Source of the DNA: Solen grandis
Taxonomy: Eukaryota > Mollusca > Bivalvia > Adapedonta > Solenidae
Direction: 5' to 3'
NCBI GenBank assembly: GCA_021229015.1
Contig: CM037790.1
Location: forward strand, 58,810,049-58,874,048
Length of the DNA stretch: 64,000 nucleotides
Shown: one piece after another, positions 11,116-22,100 of the stretch
Position numbering within the stretch: position 1 is the stretch's first letter
Layout: every line of letters starts with the position of its first letter
Program-made: the position numbers and the translations under genes
The notes under the pieces: generated by a model
What the model saw: the letters and a program-made list of their open reading frames with translations, nothing else
Told to the model about the DNA's origin: nothing
The model's database searches: none

Positions 11116-12769
11116 AACATTGTTATTAATATTATTTGTAAGAAGTAATATTTTTTAAATATTGTGAACATCTCAAAAGTTTTCCATTGTTGAAGAAGCA
11201 TTTTAGGACATATATATGATGAAATTTGACAAATATCATATAAAGAGGTGGCATGTAGTTAACCATTTGCTTAATGTTACAACACATTTTTGTGCAGATT
11301 TCGTTGAGAATTGGCTGGTGAAAATTATATTTGATTATAATGTGACTTTGTAATCATATAATAGACACACCAAACATGTATATTTTGTTCAATGACTATC
11401 AATAAAATATAGTTTGATGAGAAAATAATATCTGCATGTGCAAGTTTTGTATTTTTTACACAATATGTCAAGAAATGTGTTCCACTGGTGTAGAGTCACT
11501 CACACTGTGTAACATTTCGTTGGCATAAGTTGAAACAAATATAAACATTCAAATGAATGAAATGAAAATGAATGAAAAATTTAACACATAAAGTGTCTTA
11601 GTTCAGAATCTGATCATGGGACATTTGAGTATTAGAAGTGTTGAAGTAAAATAATGAGCAGATTGAAGAAAAAAATGAACTGGGGTACCTTTTAAACTGC
11701 ATGTGACATTAAATTACAAAATGTCTATTGATACTATCACCAGCTAATCAAACTTCTATTTTCATTGAGTCATTTTTAATTTGCAGCAAACAGAAATTGA
11801 ATATAAAATTTAAAAAAAAAAATAGTCTAAAGTTCATTTGTGCACTGGATAACTGATGCTTTGGGAAACTTTTATGATGGACATGTTGTATAATTAGTAT
11901 TTTTGCTTTTTGTTATGATGATAATGAAATGGTATATTGTTTAAGTATGACTAGAATATTATTATTGTATATTTTTTTTTATATATTTCTCCAATTTTTT
12001 AAAATATATTATTTAGCTGAGATAAAATAATTCATTTTTATTAAGACTATAATATTGGTAGTTGCAAAAACCATGACTTTGTATCTTGGGCATGTTGCAT
12101 AAATATTAATCTGTTGCACTAATTGTGTTGGATAGTTTGTTTATAACATATACTGCATCAATTCATTTGTTGGTCTTTTATAATAAAAATTTGTTAATAA
12201 TATAGAGCTGGTTTTGTTCATCAAAATGCTGCAGTATACCATTTGTTGGACTTGCATAATAAGGTACAGCAATATATTCATATCAGTGGCATTTGATATT
12301 ATTTGACTTACCATGTGCATTTAAGGCCAACTTGAATTACACCAGCAAAATGAAAGTTGTATCATTAATAGTGCTACTTTTTGTTTTTGTTTGCAATTGC
12401 TGCAGGAATATAACAGTTTGGCATGTTTATAGCAAATCTTTTATCTTTGAAAATATTTACAAGTTGTAAATTACAACTGCCATATTGTAGTACAATGAAA
12501 AGAGAAAGAAACTATCTATCAGGCATTTCTTCAATATTGATTAAATTTCAATACAAAATACCAAAATCATAATAATCCTTTTGCTGTGGTGCATAACTTT
12601 CCTTACATAATGTTATATAATGAACAAACACTGATGTTCAGCATTTGCAAAACATTCCTCAATAAATGATAAAACCAGATTTGGTTTAAACTTTTCATTT
12701 TAAAAACCAATTTTATCTATTGATTTTGGTAGATTCCTGTTCACTGTTCTTGACTTATGTGTCTGCCTG
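11116..12769. other. Gene-free AT-rich stretch
   Basis: Very AT-rich, with runs of A and T and no long frame, splice pattern or obvious repeat family. I see nothing functional in it. Confidence 0.6.
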
Positions 12770-13033
12770 AGTTTATAACAAGTCAAACGTATCCAGTACT
12801 AAAACTGGGAGGCTTAATTAGTTCCCTGTTAGGTGTGCATCATATATACATGCAGGGGTAGATCCAAGACTGACTTATTGTCAGGATAATGTGATTGTGT
12901 GCATTATTATGCCAGAATTATCAATGATGTGATAGTGCAGTGTGGCAGCATTATTATTGTCAGAAATGGACTTATTTTCTAAATGACTAAAATCTTGTCA
13001 GCATGATATTAAACACGACAACAAACAAACTGA
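12770..13033 (+). repeat. SINE family B, strongly decayed
   Basis: The order of blocks matches family B: TGTCAGGATAATGTGATTGT, then a relic of the CACATGACTACGG-type block, GTGCAGTGTGGCAGCA, a TAAATGACTAAAAT block and an ACAACAAACAAAC tail at the 3' end (about 13018-13031). The tRNA-like head is barely recognisable. No target duplication was found. Confidence 0.6.
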
Positions 13034-13165
13034 AGCTCAGAAAATTTAAGTTACTCTTAAGTTTATGTTGGGGTTTTCTTCATAATGTTTGAAATATTAA
13101 TCTCAATCTACACAAATCTAGGTAAGATAAATTTAGTTCAATGTTAACAAATAACAACTCCTATT

Positions 13166-13220
13166 AATAATTTCAGTTTTTCCTATATTAGCCTATGTTA
13201 AATCAAGTGACCCCGGGGGT
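13166..13220 (-). repeat. Inverted fragment of the HINE family 1 core unit
   Basis: The reverse complement reads GGGGTCACTTGATTTAACAT and then AGGCTAATATAGGAAAAAC, the end of the ~167-bp core unit found in direct orientation from 13444. Its opposite orientation shows that it is a separate insertion or a local inversion. Confidence 0.7.
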
Positions 13221-13228
13221 GGGGCCAA

Positions 13229-13308
13229 CTGGTCCAACCCAGGAACCATCAAGAGGGATTAGTATAAGTTGTAAGAACTTGTTCCCCAATCGACGTAAAA
13301 TAAATAAG
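13229..13308 (+). repeat. Repeat family C copy (SINE-like 3' domain)
   Basis: It starts CTGGTCCAACCCAGGAACC and ends ATCGACGTAAAATAAATAAG. Diverged copies are at 32834-32914, 57631-57715 (minus) and 59112-59190. The short A-rich tail and the fixed 3' end suggest the 3' part of a retroposon. The family is not named with confidence. Confidence 0.6.
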
Positions 13309-13404
13309 TTTTAAGTCTAAAACAAACCAATCCTTATCATATCTGTGAAAATGCTGTGCTAGTTAGTATGCTCTAGTTGGCAGAAAAAAAAAAGAGCAAT
13401 GGTT

Positions 13405-13443
13405 ATCAGGTGAGCGATTAAGGGCCATCATGGCCCTCTTGTT
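13405..13443 (+). mobile_element. 3' end of a HINE family 1 copy
   Basis: CAGGTGAGCGATTA is followed by the perfect hairpin AGGGCCATCATGGCCCT (13421-13437: two 8-base arms, 1-base loop) and CTTGTT. The same end is seen at 14756 and 18234. It is followed at once by more core units, as if one element had inserted into the core of another. Confidence 0.75.
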
Positions 13444-14756
13444 GGTATGTAGCATGATCTTATGACTCTCTACCAAGATTGTTCAAATTATGGCCCTGGG
13501 GTCAAAATTGACCCCGCCCCAGGGGTCACTTGATTTAACAGAGGCTAATATAGGAAAAACTTGAAAAAATCTTCTTCTCCGAAACCACAAGGCCTAGCCT
13601 TTTGATTTATGGTATGTAGCATGATCTTTAGACTCTCTACCAAGATTGTTCAAATCATGGCCCTTGGGTCAAATTTGGCCCCACCAAAGGGTCACCTGAT
13701 TTTACATAGGCTAATATAGAAAAAAACTTGAAAAATCTTCTTCTCAGAAACCACAAGGCCTGGAGTTTAGATTTTTGGTATGTAGCATGATCTTATGACT
13801 CTCTACCAAGATTGTAAAAATTATGACCCTGGGGTCAAAATTGGCCTCGCCCCAGGGGTCACTTGATTTAACAAAGGCTAATATAGGAAAAAAACTTGAA
13901 AAATCTTCTTTTCAGAAACCACAAGGCATAGAGTTTAGATATTTGGTGTGTAGCATTGTCTGGTGGATCTCTACCAAGTTTGTTCAAATCATGACCCTGG
14001 TGTCAAAATTGGCCCCACCCCAGGGGTCACTTGATTTAACATAGGCTAATATAGGAAAAACTTGAAAAATCTTCTTCTCAGAAACCACAAGGCCTAGGGT
14101 TTAGATATTTGGTGTGCAGCATTGTCTAGTAGATCACAACCAAGTTTGTTCAAATCATGGCCCTGGGGTCATATTTTGCCCCACCCCAGGGGTCACTTGA
14201 TTTAACATAGACTAATATAGGAGAAACCTGAAAAATCTTCTTCTCAGAAATCACAAAGCCTGGAGTTTAGATATTTGGTATGTGACATGGGCTACTAGAC
14301 CTCTACCAAGTTTGTTCAAATCATGAATCATGCATTGTCTAGTGGATCTATAGTTAGTTTGTTCAAATCATGACCCTTGGGTCGAATTTGGCCCCGCCAT
14401 TGGGGTCACCTGATTTTACATAGGCTAATATAGAAATAACTTGAAAATTCTTCTTTTTAGGAAACTAGAAAACACATGGCCTGGCGTATAGATATTTGGT
14501 GAAAATTGGCCCCGCCCCAGGGATCACTGGATTTTACATAGACTTATTTTGGAAAAAAGCTAGAAAAATTTCTTCTCAAAAACCACAAGGTCTGGAGTTT
14601 AGATATTTGGTATGTAACATGGGCTAATAGACCTCTACCCAGTTTGTTCAAATCATGACCCTGGGGTCAAAATTGGCTCTGCCCCAGGGGTCACTTGATT
14701 TTACATAGCCTAATGATATCAGGTGAGCGATCCAGGGCCATCATGGCCCTCTTGTT
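13444..14756 (+). mobile_element. HINE family 1 tandem core with 3' end
   Basis: About seven tandem units with a ~167-bp period (starts near 13444, 13610, 13776, 13944, 14110 and 14277, then shorter or rearranged ones). Each unit has a TCTTCTTCTCAGAAACCACA block, an ATTTGGTATGTAGCATG block, and GGTCAAAATTGGCCC with CCAGGGGTCACTTGATTT. The array ends in CAGGTGAGCGATCC, the AGGGCCATCATGGCCCT hairpin (14734-14750) and CTTGTT. Frames such as 13823-14044 simply translate the units. This repeat type is widespread in bivalve genomes as I know them. No 5' end is attached to this copy. Confidence 0.75.
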
Positions 14757-15119
14757 CTTTTTGCCTCAGTTCTTGCTGTCCTAAAAGTTTCATAGTCTAA
14801 TGGTCTTTTTTATCCTTAAGTCTTTTCTTTAGTCATGTCGTAGAAATGTGTGAAGTGTCATTTTCTGTTTTTTATGTCATAGTGAAGTTTCATTTCAGCC
14901 ATTTCTGTAAATTGTTTCCATTTTTAGCTCACATGAGCACAACGTGCTCAAGGTGAGCTTTTCTGATCGCCTTTTGTCCGGCGTCCGTCGTCCGTCGTCC
15001 GTGCGTGCGTGCGTCCGTGCGTCCGGCGTCAACAATTGCTTCAAACAACATCTCCTCCTAAACGGCTTGGCCAATTTGAAAAATATTTTGCAGGAATGTT
15101 CCTTGGATGAAGCTCTACT

Positions 15120-17133
15120 AAAGTTGTATAAAACATTAAAGATAAAACAATCAAAAAACATAAAAGGCATTATTATAGATGGAGAAGAATATAAAATCTC
15201 TCAATTTGCTGATGATACTTCCCTTTTTATGGATGGATCTGAACAATCGTTAAAATATGCATTAAAGGTTTTAACTGATTTTTCCCGTTTTTCAGGACTA
15301 AAAGTTAACTTTGATAAAACTCAACTAATTTGGATAGGATCATTAAAATACAGTACTAAGTCCATAAAAACAAAATGGAAATTAACATGGGGGGAAACAC
15401 ATTTTAGAGTCCTTGGAATAAATTTTGATGTAAATCTTGATAAAATATTAGAAATAAATTTTAACGAGAAATTAATTAAATTAAAAAATTCAATAGTATA
15501 CTGGAAGAGACGTAAACTTACACCAATAGGCAGAATTACTGTTGTAAAATCTTTGTTATTGCCATTATTTACTAATTGTTTCATTAATCTGCCAACTCCA
15601 GATAAGAAAATGATAAAAAACATAAGTGATCTTATGTATAATTTTGTATGGGATGGAAAGTCAAGAATAAAACATGATGTATTTGTTAAAAACTATGAAG
15701 AAGGTGGACTTAGAATGGTTGATATAGATAGCTATATTCATAGATTAAAAATCAAATGGTTAAAACAATATATTGTGAATTCCAGTGGTAAATGTTTTAA
15801 ACTAATTAACACACAATTGGATCTGCACAAAATCTTTAACTTCGGGGGATTGTATTGTGAACTTGCTATGAAAAAAATTAAAAATGCTTTCTGGAATGAC
15901 GTATTGAAGGCTTATACTATATTTATTAAAAAGTATTATATTAAGAACACAGAAGATCTCTTGAATATGCCATTGTTTTATAATGATCTATTTTGTGCTA
16001 ATAAAAAAAACATTTTATTTATAAAATCATTATATGACAGATGTGTGATATTTGTTAAAGATATCGTAGATATTAATGGCAATTTTTTAAATAGGGAGGT
16101 ACTAGAAAATAAATATAGAATAAAAATTGATTTTTTACAATATCATTCTCTTACTACTGGAATAAAACATTTTATCAATAAAAGTAATATTCCTATGACT
16201 ATTAAACAAGAGTATCTATATTATCCATGTATTAACTGTTACATTAAATTTATTGTTATGAATGATAAGTCAATATATGAGATTTTGATTAAAAATGAAA
16301 CTGTACCTATTTCTCATCTAAAATGGAATCTTATTTTCACTGATGTTGACTTAAATTGGAATGAAATTAATAGCTATGTATTTAGATGTACAAAAGATAC
16401 ATATATACAATGGTTTCAAACTAGAATTATACATAGAATTTTAGCAACTAATTCATTGTTATATAAAATGAAAATTGTGTCCAGTAATTCATGTACCTTT
16501 TGTCATAATCATGAGGAAACACTTATGCACATTTTTTGTGAATGTTGTTTTATTAAACCTTTGTTATATTACATAAATGATATTTTAAAAAGTAACAAAT
16601 TAGAAAAGAAGATTAACAATAAATTAATTATTTTAGGCTCAGAAGATAGTACAAATGAATATGATATTTTGTTTTTAGAATTTAAAAGATACATATATTT
16701 ATGCAAAAGGAAAAAAATCACCCCCACCAACATAGGACTGAAATTAAGTTTTAAATTTGCATATAGCATTTATAAGGAGGTATTATCTGACAATTCAAAG
16801 CCCAAAAATTGGTCAATTATACAACTATTTATTAATTTATAATTGCTATGTACCTGTATGTTGTGTTTATTTTCCTAACAAATTCTAATAAGTATGAAGT
16901 GGTTATTTGTTTATATTACAACATGTCAAAACTATACAATACAAAAAAATCAAACTTTTATTAAATTAAAAGTGATAATATATATGTATATATTACTGTC
17001 ATTATTATCTAAATATATATATGTATTTTTGAAATGTAAGGTGGCTGCAGGATGGTTCCCCGACCTGCTGACACCTATGACGGGGATAATAAAAGTTTGA
17101 AAAAAAAAAAAAAAAAAAAAAAAGTTGTATAAA
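15120..17133 (+). mobile_element. 5'-truncated L1/Tx1-like LINE with 13-bp target duplication
   Basis: The target duplication AAAGTTGTATAAA is present at 15120-15132 and 17121-17133. The element between (15133-17120) encodes only the C-terminal part of a reverse transcriptase. It then has a 3' UTR containing GGATGGTTCCCCGACCTGCT, AATAAA at 17088-17093, and a poly-A run of about 23. 5' truncation, poly-A tail and target duplication are the marks of target-primed reverse transcription. The perfect duplication and the single long open frame indicate a young insertion. Confidence 0.92.
15133..16842 (+). pseudogene. LINE ORF2 C-terminal fragment (reverse transcriptase)
   Basis: An open frame of about 570 codons to the TAA at 16840-16842. 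The RT catalytic box reads QFADDTSLFMDG (about 15202-15237), with Ala in the usual FADD form. It is followed by the GLKVNFDKTQLIWIGS and FRVLGINFD blocks of RT motifs D-E, then a thumb region with RRKLTPIGRITVVKSLLLP and YEEGGLRMVDI. A C-terminal CTFCHNHEETLMHIFCEC motif is of the CxxC-H-C kind usual after the RT of L1/Tx1-group elements. The endonuclease and the first RT motifs are missing because of 5' truncation. The ATG at 14944 belongs to the host HINE, not to the LINE. Confidence 0.9.
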
Positions 17134-18234
17134 TGGTTCTGGTCCATCGCATAATTAGGTCACAGGAGCTAAAAATAGATTTTAAAAATGAAAATTTAAA
17201 AAATCTTCTTCTCTGAAACCACAAGGCCTAACCTTTTGATTTTTGGTATGTAGCATGATCTTATGACTCTCTACCAGGATTGTACAAATTCCGAAACCAC
17301 AAGGCCTAACCTTTTGATTTTTGGTATGTAGCATCATCTTATGGGCCACTACCAAGATTGTACAAATCATAGCCCTATGGTGATAAATGACCCCGCACCA
17401 GGGGTCACTTTTTTACATAGAGTTATATAGAAAATCTTAAAAAATCTTCTTCTATGAATCCATAAGGCCTAGAGCTTAGATATTTGGTATGTAGCATCAT
17501 CTTATGGGCCACTACCAAGATTGTACAAATCATAGCCCAATGGTGATAAATGACCCCGCACCAGGGGTCACTTGTTTTACATAGAGTTATATAGGAAAAT
17601 CTTAAAAAATCTTCTTCTATGAATCCATAAGGCCTAGAGCTTAGATATTTGGTATGAAGCATCATCTTATGGGCCACTACCAAGATTGTACAAATCATAG
17701 CCCTATGGTGATAAATGACCCCGCACCAGGGGTCACTTGTTTTACATAAAGTTATATAGGAAAATCTTAAAAAATCTTCTTCTATGAATCCATAAGGCCT
17801 AGAGCTTAGATATTTGGTATGTAGCATCATCTTATGGGCCACTACCAAGATTGTACAAATCATAGCCCTATGGTGATAAATGACCCCACACCAGGGGTCA
17901 CTTGTTTTTACACAGAGTTAAATAGGAAAATCTTAAAAAATCTTCTTCTATGAATCAATAAGGCCTAGAGCTAAGATTTTTGGTATGTAGTAGCATCTAA
18001 TGGTTCATTACAAAGATTTTCAAAGTCTTGGCCCTACGGTGATAAATGACCCTGCGCCCAAGTCTTCTCTGAAACCATATGGCCCATTGCTTAGATATTT
18101 GGTGTGTAGTATTGTCAGGGGTAAAATGTTTTAGATTAAGTTATATCAGAATCCTTGTCTGTTTAAAAACCTTGACATCAGTTGAAGCAATGGTACTCAG
18201 GTGAGCGATTCAGGGCCATCATGGCCCTCTTGTT

Positions 18235-19074
18235 TTTATCATAGCTTTGTTAAGGTTCCATTTTTTTTTTTTTTTTTTTTCAAGTTGGGTTTTAAATTGG
18301 ATTTTAAATTTGATTGGCAGATGATCACTACCCATAGAGTTGTCAATGACATAGAATTCTGAGTGGGGTTCGAATTAAGCTGGAATAATGGCTAAATCTA
18401 CTGCACTATCTTTATTTCCATGGGCAGTTGCATTACGGGTAACTTGTCCATCATTTATTACATTTAGGTTTTTAATTGTAATAGATCTAGGAGGGGTCAG
18501 CCTCCCCGTCCCACCTGAAGTCTCCTATGGGGTTCCATATAAAATTTTTTTAATTTAAAATTTTCCCCCATAATAATGCAAATTCTTGCCTATGTTTTTA
18601 AAATTCTATCATATTTTTTGTTTTTTGTTATTTTGGTGGGGGGGACATATACATTTATATTTCAATGTTTCATTCTGGCCATAAACCTGATTCCCAAAAA
18701 TTCAAAAACGCATTTGATACAATTTTTTTTTTTCTGTGAGTTGAAGACCTGTTCGGACATATATACAGACCCCCCCAAACCCCCCCCCTCCCTTGGGGGC
18801 AGTTTGGTCTGGGTGATTGATGGGGGGTTTATAACCTTTGAGTCTTGGAGCATTTTGGGTTGGGGGGAAGTTTTGTTTTTTGTATGCATATTAAAGTTAT
18901 TATACGGTCCCATATTATTAATTAATGTTGAAGCTCCCAAAAATTTTTTTGCTGTTATTTTCAGTTTTAAAAAAAATTTGCATTTCCCGGAAAATACGGA
19001 AAGGGTGGATTCATTATTTTGTTGTTTGGGTTGTGGGCCCCATAATCAATATGTTTATTTATGTTTTGTGAATT
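18235..19074. other. Homopolymer-rich contig-edge sequence
   Basis: There are long T runs at 18262-18280 and a cluster of C and G runs (for example 18770-18825), rising toward the gap. No repeat family or gene is recognised. The frame at 18576-19211 passes through the Ns and is not a gene. The sequence looks like low-accuracy read consensus rather than normal genomic sequence. Confidence 0.5.
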
Positions 19075-19174
19075 NNNNNNNNNNNNNNNNNNNNNNNNNN
19101 NNNNNNNNNNNNNNNNNNNNNNNNNNNNNNNNNNNNNNNNNNNNNNNNNNNNNNNNNNNNNNNNNNNNNNNNNN
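19075..19174. other. Assembly gap (100 N)
   Basis: Exactly 100 N. Such a fixed size normally means a gap of unknown length. It abuts the satellite array, so the array's true left extent is unknown. Confidence 0.98.
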
Positions 19175-22100
19175 TTTTCATATGTTTTGGTTTTTCATAC
19201 GTAGTTACTGAAATAGTCCAGCCAATCCCCTATTTCTTACTACTTATGAAGTGTGGCAAACATTGTCCGAGTAAGATATATTTTCATAGGTTTAGGGTCT
19301 TAATACGTAGTTACTGAAATAGTCCAGCTCATCCCCTATTTCTTACTACATATGAAGTTGGGCAAACAATGGTTCGAGTAAGATATATTTTCATAGATTA
19401 TGGGTCTTCATACGTAGTTACTGAAATAGTCCAGCACCCCCTATTTCTACTACTTATGAAGTGGGAAACATTTAATTTAGTTTGGGTCTTCATACGTAGT
19501 TACTGAAATAGTCCAGCTCATCCCCTATTTCTTACTACTTATGAAGTGGGGAAAAACATTTTTCGAGTAAGATATATTTTCATATGTTTTGGGTCTTCAT
19601 ACGTAGTTACTGAAATAGTCCAGCTGACCCCTATTTCTTACTACTTATGAAGTGGGGCAAACATTGTTTGAGTTAAATATATTTTCATAGGTTTTGGGTC
19701 TTAATACGTAGTTACTGAAATAGTCCCAGCCCCTATTTTTTACTACTTATGAAGTGAGGCAAACATTGTTCGAGTAAGATATATTTTCATTGGTCTTGGG
19801 TCTTTATACGTAGTTACTGAAATAGTCCAGCTCACCCCCTATTTCTTACTACTTATGAAATGAGGCAAAGATTGTTCGAGTAAGATATATTTTCATAGGT
19901 CTTGGGTCTTCATACGTAGTTATTGAAAAAGTCCAGCTCACCCCCTTTTTCTTACTACTTATGAAGTGGGACAAACATTGTTCGAGTAAGATATATTTTC
20001 ATAGGTCTTGGGTCTTCATACGTAGTTACTGAAATAGTCCATCTCACCCCCTATTTCTTTACTAATTATGAAGTGGGGCAAACATTGTTCGAGTAAGATA
20101 TATTTTCATAGGTCTTGGGTCTTCATACGTAGTTACTGAAATAGTCCAGCTCACCCCCTATTTCTTACTATTATGAAGTGGGGCAAACATTGTTCGAGTA
20201 AGATATATTTTCATATGTTTTGGGTCTTCATACGTAGTACTGAAATAGTCCAGCTCACCCTCATTTCTTACTACTTATGAAGTGGGGCAAACATTGTTCG
20301 AGTAAGATATATTTTCATAGGTCTTGGGTCTTCATACGTAGTTACTGAAATAGTCCAGTTCACCCCCTATTTCTTACTAATTATGAAGTGGGGCAAACAT
20401 TGTTCGAGTAAGATATATTTTCATAGATCTTGGGTTTTCATACGTAGTTAATGAAATAGTCCAGCTCACCCCCTATTTCTTTATAATTATGAAGTGGGGC
20501 AAACATTGTTCGAGTAAGATATATTTTCATAGATCTTGGGTCTTCATACGTAGTTACTGAAATAGTCCAGCTCACCCCCTATTTCTTACTACTTATGAAG
20601 TTGGGCAAACATTGTTCGAGTAAGATATATTTTCATGTTTTGGTTTTTCATACGTAGTTACTGAAATAGTCCAGCCAATCCCCTATTTCTTACTACTTAT
20701 GAAGTGGATCAAACATTGTTCGAGTAAGATATATTTTCATGTTTTGGTTTTTCATACGTAGTTACTGAAATAGTCCAGCCAATCCCCTATTTCTTACTAC
20801 TTATGAAGTGTGGCAAACATTGTTCGAGTAAGATATATTTTTATAGGTTTAGGGTCTTCATACGTAGTTACTGAAATAGTCCAGCCCATCCCCTATTTCT
20901 TACTACTTATGAAGTGGGCCAAACATTGTTCGAGTAAGATATATTTTCATATGTTTTGGGTCTTCATATGTAGTAACTGAAATAGTCCAGCTCACCCCTA
21001 TTTCTTACTACTTATGAAGTGGGGCAAACATTGTTCGAGTAAGATATATTTTCATAGATTTTGGGTCTTCATACGTAGTTACTGAAATAGTCCAGCTCAC
21101 CCCCTATTTCTTACTACTTATGAAGTGGGGCAAACATTGTTCGAGTAAGATATATTTTCATAGGTCTTGGGTCTTCATACGTAGTTACTGAAATAGTCCA
21201 GTTCACCCCCTATTTCTTTATAATTATGAAGTGGGGCAAACATTGTTCGAGTAAGATATATTTTAATAGATCTTGGGTCTTCATACGTAGTTACGGAAAC
21301 AGTCCAGCTCACCCCCCATTTCTTACTACTTAAGAAGTGGGGCAAACATTGTTCGAGTAAGATATATTTTCATAGATTATGGGTCTTCATACGTAGTTAC
21401 TGAAATAGTCCAGCTCACCCCCTATTTCTTACTACTTATGAAGTGGGGTAAACATTGATTGAGTAAGATATATTTTCATATGTTTTGGGTCTTCATATGT
21501 AGTAACTGAAATAGTCCAGCCCATCCCCTATTTTATACTACTTATGAAGTGGGAAACATTTTGGTTTTGGGTCTTAATACGTAGTTACTGAAATTGTCCA
21601 GACCATCCTCTATTTTTTACTACTGATGAAGTGAGGCAAACATTGTTCGAGTAAGATATATTTTCATAGATCTTGGGTCTTCATACGTAGTTACTGAAAT
21701 AGTCCAGTTCACCCCCTATTTCTTACTACTTATGAGGTTATTCAAACATTGTTCGAGAAAGATATATTTTCATAGATCTTGGGTCTTCATACGTAGTTAC
21801 TGAAATAGTCCAGCTCAACCCCTATTTCTTACTTATGAATGGGCAAAATTGTTCGAGTAAGATATATTTTCATAGGTCTTGGGTCTTCATCGTAGTTATT
21901 GAAATAGTCCAGCTCACCCCCTTTTTCTTACTAGTTATGAATGGGACAAACATTTTCGAGTAAATATATTTTCATAGGGGATCGTAGTTATGAAATAGTC
22001 CAGTTCACCCCCTATTTCTTTATAATTATGAAGTGGGGCAAACATTGTTCGAGTAAGATATATTTTCATAGGCTTTGGGTCTTCATACGTAGTTACTGAA

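Larger units (their letters stand above)
14926..18234 (+). mobile_element. HINE family 1 copy, complete ends, split by a LINE
   Basis: The 5' end is a palindrome: AGCTCACATGAGCAC (14926-14940), a 3-base spacer, then GTGCTCAAGGTGAGCT. GTCC/GTGC microsatellite-like sequence follows. Core units (160-165 bp period) run from about 17190 to 18110. The 3' end is CAGGTGAGCGATTC, the hairpin at 18212-18228 and CTTGTT ending at 18234. The left-end CTCAC..TGAGC and right-end CAGGTGAGC are inversely related, as sub-terminal inverted repeats would be. The element is interrupted by the LINE at 15133-17120. The frame at 17423-17863 on the minus strand is an artefact of units whose length is divisible by three. 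Confidence 0.7.

Noticed and set aside
14944..15132. ATG at 14944 as the start of the reverse-transcriptase protein
   Set aside because: The first ~63 codons lie in the host repeat upstream of the LINE's target duplication; the LINE is 5'-truncated and has no start of its own.
17423..17863. 146-codon minus-strand repetitive frame
   Set aside because: It lies in the tandem core of the HINE-like element; units of 162-165 bp keep the frame open.
18576..19211. 211-codon frame
   Set aside because: It passes through the 100-N gap and homopolymer-rich contig-edge sequence; no recognisable protein.
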